28,410 nucleotides of DNA from SFDP01 sp051653625. Lineage in GTDB: Bacteria > Bacillota > Clostridia > Lachnospirales > Lachnospiraceae. The stretch covers positions 1-28,410 of the forward strand of contig JBOFWM010000047.1 of the NCBI GenBank assembly GCA_051653625.1, given 5' to 3'. Shown here in pieces: positions 1-7,823 of this stretch; the first letter of the stretch is position 1, and each line of letters opens with the position of its first letter. The notes beneath the pieces are model-generated. The model searched no databases, was not told the DNA's origin, and worked only from the letters and a program-made list of their open reading frames with translations. The position numbers and the translations under genes were made by a program.

Positions 1-1
1 T

Positions 2-1063
2 GTCAAAAGTGCGGAAGAGTTTTCTACGTATACCGATGATGATATAGATAGGCTTATTGATGAACAGCTGGAAGATCCGTTTAAAGCTAGTGCAAATACA
101 CTATTTGCCACTATGCAAGAAAACAAAGAAACGTATGATACAGCGGTAGAATCATTAAGAAATGCAACGAATGACTACAATCAAAAAAACACTGCCAATA
201 TTGCAGCACAAGCGAAGGTAACAAGTGCCCAAAATTATGTGAGCGAATGCAATACTATTATTACAAATTTAGAAGGACAATCAAGTGCAAATAAAGCCGC
301 AACGCTTGCTACGTTAAATGCACAAAAAGTGGAAGCAGATGCAACGCTTTCAAAAGTGCAAAAAGAACAAGAGCAACTTCTTGTTGATATCAGTAAAGAA
401 TTAGATTTATCCAATCAAAATTCAGCCATAGCAAGTAAACAAAAAGAGGTAGAAGAACTTCGAAAGGCCACAATTGGGACAACCATTGTTGCGCCATTTG
501 CAGGTACGATTACACAGATTAATAAGATTGCAGGAGAAACCACAAGTCCAGAAGAAGCATTAGTAGTAATGCAGGCGGATGGAAAAGGATTTACACTAAG
601 TTTTTCTGTGACAAATGAACAAGCAAAATTAATTAATGTTGGAGATGTAGCAGAATTACAAAATTCATGGTATTACAATGACGTACAAGTAAAAGTTGCT
701 TCCATCAAGCCAGATACGACGGATCCAGGAAAGAAAAAATTAATAGGATTTGAAATTAATGGGGAGGTACAACAAGGTCAATCCTTAAGTATTTCCGTAG
801 GACAAAAAAGTTCAAATTATGATTTAATTGTGCCAAATAGTGCTATTCGTGAAGACAACAACGGAAAATTTGTTTTAGTGATAGAATCAAAAAGTAGTCC
901 ATTAGGAAATCGCTATGTTGCAACAAGAGTAGATATTGAAGTATTAGCATCGGATGATACACAAACAGCAATTTCAGCAGCACTTAATGCAAATGAATAT
1001 GTGATTACGACAGCAACAAAACCTGTAAATGCTGGAGAACAAGTACGCTTAACAGAACAATAA
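2..1063 (+). CDS. HlyD-family efflux adaptor (membrane fusion protein), 5' end missing
   Basis: The reading frame is open from the first bases of the window, so the N-terminus lies upstream; the ATG at 113 is internal and not a credible start. The visible part has a long Ala/Gln/Lys/Glu-rich coiled-coil hairpin (to about base 460). A lipoyl/barrel-sandwich motif follows (IVAPFAGTITQINKIAGE, about 485-540), then a beta-barrel domain and a C-terminal membrane-proximal domain with VPNSAIRED. This is the order of adaptors of ABC and RND exporters. In Gram-positives such proteins sit on the outer face of the membrane and couple to a MacB-type ABC exporter. The next gene, 11 bases downstream, encodes a MacB-core-like protein, which supports co-transcription and a shared complex. 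The ATPase is not in the window and would be expected upstream. The family call is confident; the substrate is unknown. Confidence 0.85.
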   Translation, partial: VKSAEEFSTYTDDDIDRLIDEQLEDPFKASANTLFATMQENKETYDTAVESLRNATNDYNQKNTANIAAQAKVTSAQNYVSECNTIITNLEGQSSANKAATLATLNAQKVEADATLSKVQKEQEQLLVDISKELDLSNQNSAIASKQKEVEELRKATIGTTIVAPFAGTITQINKIAGETTSPEEALVVMQADGKGFTLSFSVTNEQAKLINVGDVAELQNSWYYNDVQVKVASIKPDTTDPGKKKLIGFEINGEVQQGQSLSISVGQKSSNYDLIVPNSAIREDNNGKFVLVIESKSSPLGNRYVATRVDIEVLASDDTQTAISAALNANEYVITTATKPVNAGEQVRLTEQ

Positions 1064-1074
1064 GGGGGATTGAT

Positions 1075-2157
1075 TTGAAAAGAAAATTTGAGTCCATATC
1101 AAAGGGTATGGTAATTTCCTTTTTGATAGGTATAAGTTTTTTGCTTTTATTTTTGGGAATAGAATGTTATAAATCTTTTCTGCGTTCAGATCTTTACGAC
1201 CAACAAATGGCAAGTAGATGGTCGGATAAAAAAAATGTTGCGCAAGTGAGTATTTTTTACTCAGAAACAGTAACGCTAGAGGAGAATTATTTTGAAGGAC
1301 TTCGTTATAAGATTTCAAAAAAATTGCAGGAAGACTCCATTGAAAAAGAAAGTGAAAAGGAAACGGCAAGATTATATATCGATTCTTACAGTAGAGGTGG
1401 AAGCATCCAAGTAAGCACAAATAAGGGAAATGTAACAGCAAAAGCCATTGGTGTGGGAGGAGATTTCTTCTCCTTTCATCCACAAAAATTGTTGTATGGC
1501 GCTTACTTTAATGAAGATACTTTAATGAAAGATGGAATCATTATTGATGAAGATGTTGCATGGCAATTGTTTGGATCAAGCAATGTTACAGGAATGGAAG
1601 TAACCATAGGAAACATTCCACATTTTATTGCAGGAGTTATTGAAAGAAAAAGTGGACGATTAGAAGAAGCGGCAGGATTAAACGAACCGATTATTTATGT
1701 TTCTATGGAAACACTCACAAAGTTAGGAACGCCATCAGGAGGATATCAATATGAAGTGGTTCTTCCAAATCCAATTAAAGGTTATGGAAAAACAATGTTA
1801 AAAGAGTTAAGTGGAATGGAAGAAAATACGATAGAAATTATAGAGAATTCTAGTCGATTTCATGTGATATCCTTATTAAAAAATCTATCTGAATTTGGAA
1901 TAAGATCTATGAGTAAAAAATCTATAGTATTTCCTTACTGGGAAAATATTGCAAGAGGATATGAAGATGTCTTTATGGTTCTTGTAGGGATACAAGTGTT
2001 GAGTTTGATTTTCCCAATTATTTTTATAATCGTAGTGCTTTGGAAACTTTGGAAACAGAAACCATTTACGTTAAAAGAAATTTTTACGAAGATTGGTGAT
2101 AAAAAATATGAGTTAGAAGGAAAAATTTTAGCAAAAAAAAGGAGAAAAAATGAATAG
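1075..2157 (+). CDS. MacB-core-like ABC exporter membrane protein with two membrane segments
   Basis: The start is TTG at 1075, six bases after an AGGGGGA ribosome site; there is no better ATG before residue 12. The 360-residue protein has an N-terminal membrane helix (about residues 12-32), an extracytoplasmic domain of about 250 residues, and one C-terminal helix (about 294-322) followed by a very basic tail. The layout, with phrases such as VGGDFFSFHPQKLLYG and DEDVAWQLFGSSNVTGMEVTIG, resembles the MacB periplasmic core domain. A normal MacB/FtsX permease has three more helices after that domain, and here only one is present. It may be a specialised half-permease or an accessory subunit of an exporter encoded upstream. 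It overlaps the following lipoprotein gene by 8 bases, which implies translational coupling. A frameshifted copy of its last codons survives at 4609-4687. Confidence 0.7.
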   Translation: MKRKFESISKGMVISFLIGISFLLLFLGIECYKSFLRSDLYDQQMASRWSDKKNVAQVSIFYSETVTLEENYFEGLRYKISKKLQEDSIEKESEKETARLYIDSYSRGGSIQVSTNKGNVTAKAIGVGGDFFSFHPQKLLYGAYFNEDTLMKDGIIIDEDVAWQLFGSSNVTGMEVTIGNIPHFIAGVIERKSGRLEEAAGLNEPIIYVSMETLTKLGTPSGGYQYEVVLPNPIKGYGKTMLKELSGMEENTIEIIENSSRFHVISLLKNLSEFGIRSMSKKSIVFPYWENIARGYEDVFMVLVGIQVLSLIFPIIFIIVVLWKLWKQKPFTLKEIFTKIGDKKYELEGKILAKKRRKNE

Positions 2158-4492
2158 AAAAAGAAACAAACTATTTCTCTTTTGTTTTATTGCTACTTTA
2201 CTTGTAGGATGTGGTGGAGGAAGCGAAAAAGAAGAAGTATCAAGTACTACAACTACGAATCAGTATGTATATAAAGAGAATATAATAAATGTGGATTTAA
2301 AAGATACAAGGATTTCAGATATTGTGTATAAGGATAATTATATATACGTACAAGGTTTAGTTTCTTCATCCGATGATTCTCTTATGCCACGTATGGAAAA
2401 TATGCAAATGGTTACGATGGAAGAACTTCCAGGTGATGGGACGCCTACACCAGATGGAGAGATGACACAAGGGACAGAACAAGCGCAAAAAAACACCTAC
2501 TTTATTGGGAAATACGATACAGAAGGAACAAAAATCAGTTCTTTTGAAGTAACATTAGAGAGTGGGCAATATCTTTCTAAAATGGTACGAGGTGAAGAAA
2601 ATCAATATTTACTTCTAATTGTTCAAACTGCAAATTATGAAAATGAAGAAAATGCAACAGACAAATATTTTCTTCGTTCCTATGATGAGAGTGGGGCAAC
2701 AATCTTTGAGATTGAATTAAAAGGAAAAGCAGAGGACACTGCTTTTATGGTTAATAATATCGCTAGTATAAAAAATCAGGTATTAATAGCAGGAAGCGAA
2801 CAATTACTGTTTTATTCGCTTAAAGGGGAATTAGAAAATGAAATTGCACTTGGTGATAATTCAAATGCAGAAATTATGATTTCTAAAAATGAAGATATTT
2901 ACCTTCGTGTTTGGAACGAAAGTGGTGTTCTTCTTAAAAAGGTAGAGAAAGAAAAGAAATCAATAGGGGAAGCAATAGAATTGCCATTTACTGGATATCA
3001 ATATACTTTTTTTCCAGGTAAGGATCATGATTTTTTATTGTCGGATTCTACAGGAGTATATGGATATAATTTAGGAGAGGAGCAAATTGTTCCAATATTA
3101 AATTATATTGATTCAGATATGAATATTAGCAGTATTTCTTATATGCGCGCAATGGATGATACCACTTTTTTTGCTTATTATTACAATGACGAAACACAAG
3201 AGCAAGTGATTTCGAAATTAACAAAAGTAAATCCAGAAGATGTAGTGAAAAAAGAAACGATTACATTAGGGGCTTGGTATCTTGATTTGGATGTAAAAAA
3301 ACAAGTGATCCAATTTAATAAAACAAATGAAACACATAGAATAAAGATAATTGATTATTCAATTTATAATACACAAGATGATTATAGTGCAGGTCTTACA
3401 AAATTAAACACTGATATTATTGCAGGAACTATGCCAGATATTCTATTATTAAATCCGAATATGCCAGTAAAAAGTTATATGGCAAAAGGGTTATTTACAG
3501 ACTTTTACGCATTAATGGACAAAGACAGTACCATCAAAAGAAGTGATTTCTTAGAAAACATTTTTGAAGCAACTTCTTATAATGGAAAGTTATACCAATT
3601 GATTCCTAACTTTTCAGTAAATACAGTAGTTGGAAAAACAAGTGATGTCGGAGCAACGCTTGGCTTTACACTAGATGATTTAAAAGCAATGGTTGCAAAA
3701 AAAGAGGACTCAGTAGAAATATTTGCAGAAACCACTCGAGCAAATATGTTGTATTATTTTCTGACGGTAAACAATGCACAGTTTATTAATTGGGAAACGG
3801 GAAAATGTTCTTTTGATACGAAGGAATTTCAAGATGTTTTAGAATTTGTAAATAAAATGCCCGCAGAAATTGATTTTAGTAGCGAGGATTATTGGAAAAA
3901 TTATGACTCAAAATTTCGTACTGGAAGTGCATTATTAAAAATTACAAGTCTTAGTAATTTTAGAGATTATAATAGTTTGAAAAAAGGAGAATTTGGGGAA
4001 GATATTACGCTTATTGGATTTCCTACAAGTGAGAAAAATGGCTCTGCAATTAGTTATAATTTGAGTTTTGCAATCAGTGAAAAATCTAACAATAAAGAAG
4101 GTGCGTGGAACTTTGTACGATACTTTTTAAGTGATGAGTATCAAGCAACGAATACATACAATTGGCCAATTAAGATTAGTCAAATTGAAGCAAATGCAAA
4201 AGAATCCATGAAAAAACCATCTTATACAGATGAGTTTGGGAAAGAAGTATTTTATGATCAAACGTACTATATTGGCGGAACTGAAATTGTATTAGAAGAG
4301 TTGACGCAAGATGAAATTGATACGGTAACAAATTTTATTAAAAGCATCAATAAAGTGATGACAGATGATACAAATTTAACAAAGATTATCAATGAAGAAG
4401 CAGAATCTTATTTCAGTGGACAAAAATCGGTTATAGAAGTATCAAATATTATCCAAAGCAGAGTGCAAATATATGTAAATGAAAATCGATAA
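2150..4492 (+). CDS. Large lipoprotein with solute-binding-protein-like C-terminal half (copy A)
   Basis: The 780-residue product has a lipoprotein signal peptide: basic start, hydrophobic core, LVGC lipobox with Cys21, then a Gly/Ser/Glu tether. Residues about 40-340 contain repeated short strands of the type 'I.DI.YKDNYIYVQ', 'YFIGKYDTEGTKISSFE' and 'DIYLRVWNESGVLLKK', suggesting a beta-propeller. Residues about 370-765 look like an ABC family 1 solute-binding domain, with AGTMPDILLLNPNMPVKSYM and an EGAWNFVRYFLSDEYQ segment near the end. It should be anchored on the outer face of the membrane. It overlaps the membrane-protein gene upstream and follows an HlyD adaptor. No sugar-importer permeases are visible, so it may sense or deliver a ligand to an export complex rather than feed an importer; that is inference. 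The start ATG lies behind GGAG (about 2141-2144). Confidence 0.75.
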   Translation: MNRKRNKLFLFCFIATLLVGCGGGSEKEEVSSTTTTNQYVYKENIINVDLKDTRISDIVYKDNYIYVQGLVSSSDDSLMPRMENMQMVTMEELPGDGTPTPDGEMTQGTEQAQKNTYFIGKYDTEGTKISSFEVTLESGQYLSKMVRGEENQYLLLIVQTANYENEENATDKYFLRSYDESGATIFEIELKGKAEDTAFMVNNIASIKNQVLIAGSEQLLFYSLKGELENEIALGDNSNAEIMISKNEDIYLRVWNESGVLLKKVEKEKKSIGEAIELPFTGYQYTFFPGKDHDFLLSDSTGVYGYNLGEEQIVPILNYIDSDMNISSISYMRAMDDTTFFAYYYNDETQEQVISKLTKVNPEDVVKKETITLGAWYLDLDVKKQVIQFNKTNETHRIKIIDYSIYNTQDDYSAGLTKLNTDIIAGTMPDILLLNPNMPVKSYMAKGLFTDFYALMDKDSTIKRSDFLENIFEATSYNGKLYQLIPNFSVNTVVGKTSDVGATLGFTLDDLKAMVAKKEDSVEIFAETTRANMLYYFLTVNNAQFINWETGKCSFDTKEFQDVLEFVNKMPAEIDFSSEDYWKNYDSKFRTGSALLKITSLSNFRDYNSLKKGEFGEDITLIGFPTSEKNGSAISYNLSFAISEKSNNKEGAWNFVRYFLSDEYQATNTYNWPIKISQIEANAKESMKKPSYTDEFGKEVFYDQTYYIGGTEIVLEELTQDEIDTVTNFIKSINKVMTDDTNLTKIINEEAESYFSGQKSVIEVSNIIQSRVQIYVNENR

Positions 4493-4558
4493 AAAAGTGA
4501 GATGGAGGGGCACCATTTATAAGTGTAAGCTTATAAGAGGTGCCTATTCTGTATAATT
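4493..4558 (-). pseudogene. Relic of the 3' end of the C26 hydrolase gene
   Basis: Read on the minus strand, this spacer encodes GTSYKLTLINGAPPSHFF. It aligns without gaps with the C-terminus of the intact C26 hydrolase at 7100-7768, GTFYKPTLINGAHIFHYF. The relic has no upstream catalytic part. It contains the hairpin at 4509-4544 (GGCACC/GGTGCC and TTATAAG/CTTATAA arms, 6-base loop), which corresponds to the hairpin at 7127-7168. The simplest reading is a remnant of the C26 gene left at the junction of a tandem duplication. The hairpin may still slow or end transcription of lipoprotein A, but it lacks a U-tract, so it is not a canonical terminator. Confidence 0.7.
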
Positions 4559-4600
4559 CGTTAAAATACTATATTCAAAATGGTTAAAATTTGGTAAAAT
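4554..4600 (+). promoter_or_regulatory. Promoter-like block before lipoprotein B
   Basis: The block aligns without gaps to 9204-9250, upstream of the TPR lipoprotein, with 39 of 47 positions identical. The 3' end reads TTTGGTAAAAT, an extended -10 (TGn followed by TAAAAT at 4595-4600). The 17-base-upstream hexamer TATTCA is a poor -35. The conserved part reaches well upstream of the -10, which suggests a recognised element or a recent copy. It would give lipoprotein B its own transcription start. Confidence 0.5.
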
Positions 4601-4608
4601 AAAGGAAA

Positions 4609-4687
4609 ACCTTAAAAGAAATCATTACTAAGATTGGGGTAAAAAATAGGAATTAGAGGGGAACTTCTAAACAAAAGAAAGGAGAGA
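4609..4687 (+). pseudogene. Frameshifted relic of the MacB-like gene 3' end
   Basis: This stretch matches 2069-2148, the end of the intact membrane-protein gene. It encodes TLKEIITKIG against TLKEIFTKIG. A one-base loss then shifts the frame (GGTGAT became GGGT), after which the other frame reads KK-stop-ELEG against KKYELEG. In-frame stops show it is not translated as a gene. The tail still supplies the AAAGGAG ribosome site (4678-4684) used by lipoprotein B. Confidence 0.8.
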
Positions 4688-4691
4688 CGAC

Positions 4692-7088
4692 ATGAAAAAT
4701 AAAAAATTTCAGATGGTTTTCTTTTGTATGATCACTGCATTGCTTGCAGGATGTGGCGGAGGTAGTGGAAAGGAAGATACATCAAGTACAACATCCACAA
4801 ATCAATTTGTATACAAAGAGGACATGATTTATTTGGACTTAGAAGATACGTTATTGTCCGATATTATTTATAAGGATAATTATATTTATGTGCAAGCACA
4901 AGTAGGATCCCAGGACGCATCTATCATGCCACGTATGGTGACGACACAACTAGAAACGACAGAAGAAGTAGAGAATGCTGAAACATCAGAACCAGAACCA
5001 CAAGACGAAGCAACTGCGGAGGATGGATTAGCTACACCAGATGACGAGAGCATGCCTTATCCAGAATTGAGTCAAGATACTACGTATTTGATTGGAAAAT
5101 TTAATTTAGATGGAACAAAAATTACTTCTTTTGAAACAACATTAGAAAGTGGCCATTATCTAAATAGAATGGTTGTCGGAGGTGAAAATCAATATTTCAT
5201 ACAAATTACGAAATATGCCACCTATGAGGACGAAGAAACTTCTACAGATCAACAATTGATTCGCTCGTATAATGAAAATGGAGAGCTATTATTTGAATTA
5301 GATGTGAAAGCAAAAACAGAAGGTACTTATTTCTATATTAATAACATGGTATGTTTACAAGACCAATTATTAGTGGCAGGAAATGATCGTTTGATGTTCT
5401 ACTCATTTCAAGGAGAATTACAAGAGGAAATTGACCTTGATGCAGAAATGAGTGGAGATGTTTTGATTTCTAAAAATGAAGATATTTATTTACGAATCTG
5501 GCAAGAAGATGGTGTGATTCTTAAAAAAATAGACAAAGCAAGTAAATCCATGGGGGAAGCATTATTGTTGCCATTTAGTGGATACCAATATAGTTTTTTC
5601 CAAGGAGTAGATCAAGATTATTTATTGACGGATGGAATAGGAGTTTATGGATACAATGTAGGAGATGAAGCACTTACTCCGATTATAAATTACATTGACT
5701 CAGATATGAATACGAACGGTATTACTTATATTAAAGCGATTGATGAGAAATCATTTTTTGCATATTATTATAGCGATGATTTTGAGCAAATTATTGCAAA
5801 ATTAACAAAAGTAAATCCTGAAGATGTGGTGAAAAAAGAAGTATTTACATTAGGTGCATGGTATCTTGATTGGGATGTGAAAAAACAAGTGATTAGCTAT
5901 AATAAAACAAGTACGACGCATCGGATAAAAATTATTGATTATTCCACTTATAATACACAAGATGATTACACGGCAGGTTTAACAAAATTAAATACCGATA
6001 TTATTGCTGGGAATATGCCAGATATAATGTTACTACATTCAAATATGCCAGTGAAAAGTTATATGGCCAAAGGGTTGTTTGCTGATTTTTATGAATTGAT
6101 GGAGCAAGATGATACAATCAATCGAAGTGATTACTTAGAAAACGTTTTTGAGGCAACTTCCTATAATGGAAAGCTATACCAACTGATTCCTTATTTTTAT
6201 ATCTATACAGTAGTTGGAAAAACAAGTGAAGTAGGACCAAATCCAGGATGGACATTAGATGATTTAAAAGCTCTTGTGGCAACGAAAGATGATTCCGTAG
6301 AAATTTTTTCAGAGACCATTCGTTCAGACTTATTATATTATTTTTTGTCTGTAAACAATACACAATTTATTGATTGGGAAACAGGACAATGTTCCTTTGA
6401 TACAAAAGAGTTTCAAGATATTTTAGAATTTGTAAAACAATTCCCAGCAGATTTTAATTATGATATATATTATGATAATGATGATTTTTGGAAAAATTAT
6501 GAATCAAGATTTCGTACTGGAAGTTCTATGCTAAAAATCACTAGTATGACAGAATTTAGAGAGTATAATCGATTGAAAAAAGGTGAATTTGGAGAAGATA
6601 TTACCCTTGTAGGATTTCCAACAACAAAAGGAAATGGGTCTGCTTTTAGTTATGGTTTGAGTTTTGCAATAAGTGCAAGAACAAAAAATAAAGAAGGTGC
6701 TTGGGAGTTTGTACGTTACTTTATGGGAGATGAATATCAAGCAACCAATACTTATGCTTGGCCAATTAAAATCAGTCAATTAGATGCAAATGCAAAAGAA
6801 GCAATGAAAAAACAATCTTACACGGATGAAAATGGGAAAGAAATATTCTATGATCAAACGTATTATATTGATGGAGTAGAAATTATTTTAGAAGAAATCA
6901 CACAAGAGGAAGTGGATACAGTAAAAGCATTTATTCAAAGTATTAATCAAGTGATGACAGAAGATACAAATTTGAACAATATTATTACTGAAGAAGCAGA
7001 ATCTTACTTTAGTGGACAAAAGTCAGTTACAGAAGTATCTAATATTATTCAAAGTAGAGCACAAATATATGTAAATGAAAATCGATAA
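4692..7088 (+). CDS. Large lipoprotein with solute-binding-protein-like C-terminal half (copy B)
   Basis: This is a close paralog of the lipoprotein at 2150-4492, of 798 residues. The signal peptide ends in lipobox LAGC with Cys21 followed by the same Gly-rich tether. The C-terminal solute-binding-like half is nearly collinear with copy A (AGNMPDIMLLHSNMPVKSYM; both end in IYVNENR). The N-terminal half has diverged more. The main length difference is an acidic, Pro/Thr-rich segment at about residues 76-120 (ETTEEVENAETSEPEPQDE), where copy A has a shorter, different linker. That pattern suggests the two copies keep a common scaffold but differ in a surface loop. The start ATG is 7 bases after AAAGGAG. 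It is probably transcribed from the promoter-like block at 4554-4600, independently of the exporter genes. Confidence 0.78.
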   Translation: MKNKKFQMVFFCMITALLAGCGGGSGKEDTSSTTSTNQFVYKEDMIYLDLEDTLLSDIIYKDNYIYVQAQVGSQDASIMPRMVTTQLETTEEVENAETSEPEPQDEATAEDGLATPDDESMPYPELSQDTTYLIGKFNLDGTKITSFETTLESGHYLNRMVVGGENQYFIQITKYATYEDEETSTDQQLIRSYNENGELLFELDVKAKTEGTYFYINNMVCLQDQLLVAGNDRLMFYSFQGELQEEIDLDAEMSGDVLISKNEDIYLRIWQEDGVILKKIDKASKSMGEALLLPFSGYQYSFFQGVDQDYLLTDGIGVYGYNVGDEALTPIINYIDSDMNTNGITYIKAIDEKSFFAYYYSDDFEQIIAKLTKVNPEDVVKKEVFTLGAWYLDWDVKKQVISYNKTSTTHRIKIIDYSTYNTQDDYTAGLTKLNTDIIAGNMPDIMLLHSNMPVKSYMAKGLFADFYELMEQDDTINRSDYLENVFEATSYNGKLYQLIPYFYIYTVVGKTSEVGPNPGWTLDDLKALVATKDDSVEIFSETIRSDLLYYFLSVNNTQFIDWETGQCSFDTKEFQDILEFVKQFPADFNYDIYYDNDDFWKNYESRFRTGSSMLKITSMTEFREYNRLKKGEFGEDITLVGFPTTKGNGSAFSYGLSFAISARTKNKEGAWEFVRYFMGDEYQATNTYAWPIKISQLDANAKEAMKKQSYTDENGKEIFYDQTYYIDGVEIILEEITQEEVDTVKAFIQSINQVMTEDTNLNNIITEEAESYFSGQKSVTEVSNIIQSRAQIYVNENR

Positions 7089-7099
7089 ATAAAAGAGTA

Positions 7100-7768
7100 T
7101 TAGAGCGAGAGAAAATAGTGAAATATATGGGCGCCATTTATAAGTGTAGGCTTATAAAAGGTGCCCATCATACGTTCCGGATGCCATTGTACTCCAAGTA
7201 CAGGCAACGAATGATGAACGATTGCTTCTGGAACAAAAAAAGAATCTGATTGCATAATAGATAAACCTGTTCCTAATTTTCCGATACCTTGATGATGGGC
7301 GCTGTTTGTAATAAAGGAAGCGCCATATAAAAAGTCAAGTACAGAATATTTTTGTGTGAATGTAATATGATATTGATCCGTTTTTGTATAGGCGTGTGCA
7401 CTTGCGCAAAATAAATCTTGTTCAATGGTTCCACCACAAGCAACATTGATGATTTGCATTCCTTTACAAATTCCAAGAATTGGTTTTTTATAGGCTAAAA
7501 ATGCTTGGCATAGACAGAGTTGGATAATGTCTTCTGATACATTTATATTTTTACTTCCAGTATTTGAGCTTGCAAAAAACAATGGAAAAATATCACCACC
7601 TCCAGGCAATAATAATCCATCACATTCTAAAAAAGATTCCACTAGCATATTAAGAGGGTATTCGGTATAATGAGTTGGCAAGGTAAGAAATGTAGCATTA
7701 CATATGGATAAAGCATCTATGTAATTTTTAGCAAATGGTATAGAAGTTGCAATTCCAATTTTTTTCAT
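7100..7768 (-). CDS. Class I glutamine-amidotransferase-like hydrolase (peptidase C26, gamma-glutamyl-GABA hydrolase type)
   Basis: The 222-residue protein has the family signatures in order: LLPGGGDIFP (about 53-62), nucleophile elbow GICKGMQ with Cys101, and QWHPE with His196 and Glu198, giving the Cys-His-Glu triad. These free-standing hydrolases cut gamma-glutamyl amides such as gamma-glutamyl-GABA in the cytoplasm; the true substrate here is unknown. The gene converges on lipoprotein B and diverges from the MATE pump with 55 bases between the start codons. No clear ribosome site precedes the ATG. A candidate extended -10 (TGTTATCAT on the minus strand, about 7778-7786) lies so close that the transcript may be nearly leaderless. 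The 3' coding end doubles as the hairpin at 7127-7168. The length is slightly short for the family (about 230-250) but domain-complete. Confidence 0.85.
   Translation of the reverse strand: MKKIGIATSIPFAKNYIDALSICNATFLTLPTHYTEYPLNMLVESFLECDGLLLPGGGDIFPLFFASSNTGSKNINVSEDIIQLCLCQAFLAYKKPILGICKGMQIINVACGGTIEQDLFCASAHAYTKTDQYHITFTQKYSVLDFLYGASFITNSAHHQGIGKLGTGLSIMQSDSFFVPEAIVHHSLPVLGVQWHPERMMGTFYKPTLINGAHIFHYFLSL
7127..7168. terminator. Hairpin between converging genes, inside the C26 3' coding end
   Basis: Arms of about 18 bases (7127-7144 and 7151-7168; ATGGGCGCC...GGTGCCCAT with TTTATAAG/CTTATAAA) enclose a 6-base loop, with one G-U pair and one A/A mismatch. It lies 38 bases after the lipoprotein B stop and encodes C26 residues about 201-214. 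It could stop or pause transcription in either direction, but neither side has a strong U-tract. Confidence 0.45.
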
Positions 7769-7823
7769 ATTTAACTATATGATAACATGCAAAAAAGAAT
7801 GATAAAGAAAAGAGAAAAGTAAG

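Larger units (their letters stand above)
2069..4558 (+). repeat. Tandem duplication unit A (membrane-protein 3' end, lipoprotein A, C26 relic)
   Basis: This unit is homologous to 4609-7168. Both units start with the same 3' coding end of the MacB-like gene (TTAAAAGAAAT...TTAC.AAGATTGG), continue with a lipoprotein paralog, and end in a C26-gene 3' segment containing a TTATAAG/CTTATAA hairpin. Unit A keeps the intact membrane-protein end but only a relic of C26. The limits are estimated by eye to within about 20 bases. Confidence 0.7.
4609..7168 (+). repeat. Tandem duplication unit B (membrane-protein relic, lipoprotein B, C26 3' end)
   Basis: This is the second copy of the unit at 2069-4558. 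Here the membrane-protein end is a frameshifted relic while the C26 3' end is intact and still part of a full gene. Reciprocal decay at the two ends is what a tandem duplication with endpoints inside the two flanking genes would leave. Confidence 0.7.

Noticed and set aside
1049..1483. 144-residue minus-strand frame over the membrane-protein gene
   Set aside because: It lies antisense to a gene with a good ribosome site and continuous domain structure. Its own composition is Phe/Leu/His-rich low-quality and it has no ribosome site.
4509..4544. Hairpin taken as a standard terminator of lipoprotein A
   Set aside because: It has no U-tract and its sequence is explained as the C26-gene relic. 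It is recorded under that relic, with possible terminator action only.
2150..7088. Lipoproteins read as ordinary sugar-ABC binding proteins
   Set aside because: The N-terminal halves, the length of about 780-800 residues and the exporter-type neighbours do not fit a normal importer; the solute-binding label is kept only for the C-terminal half.
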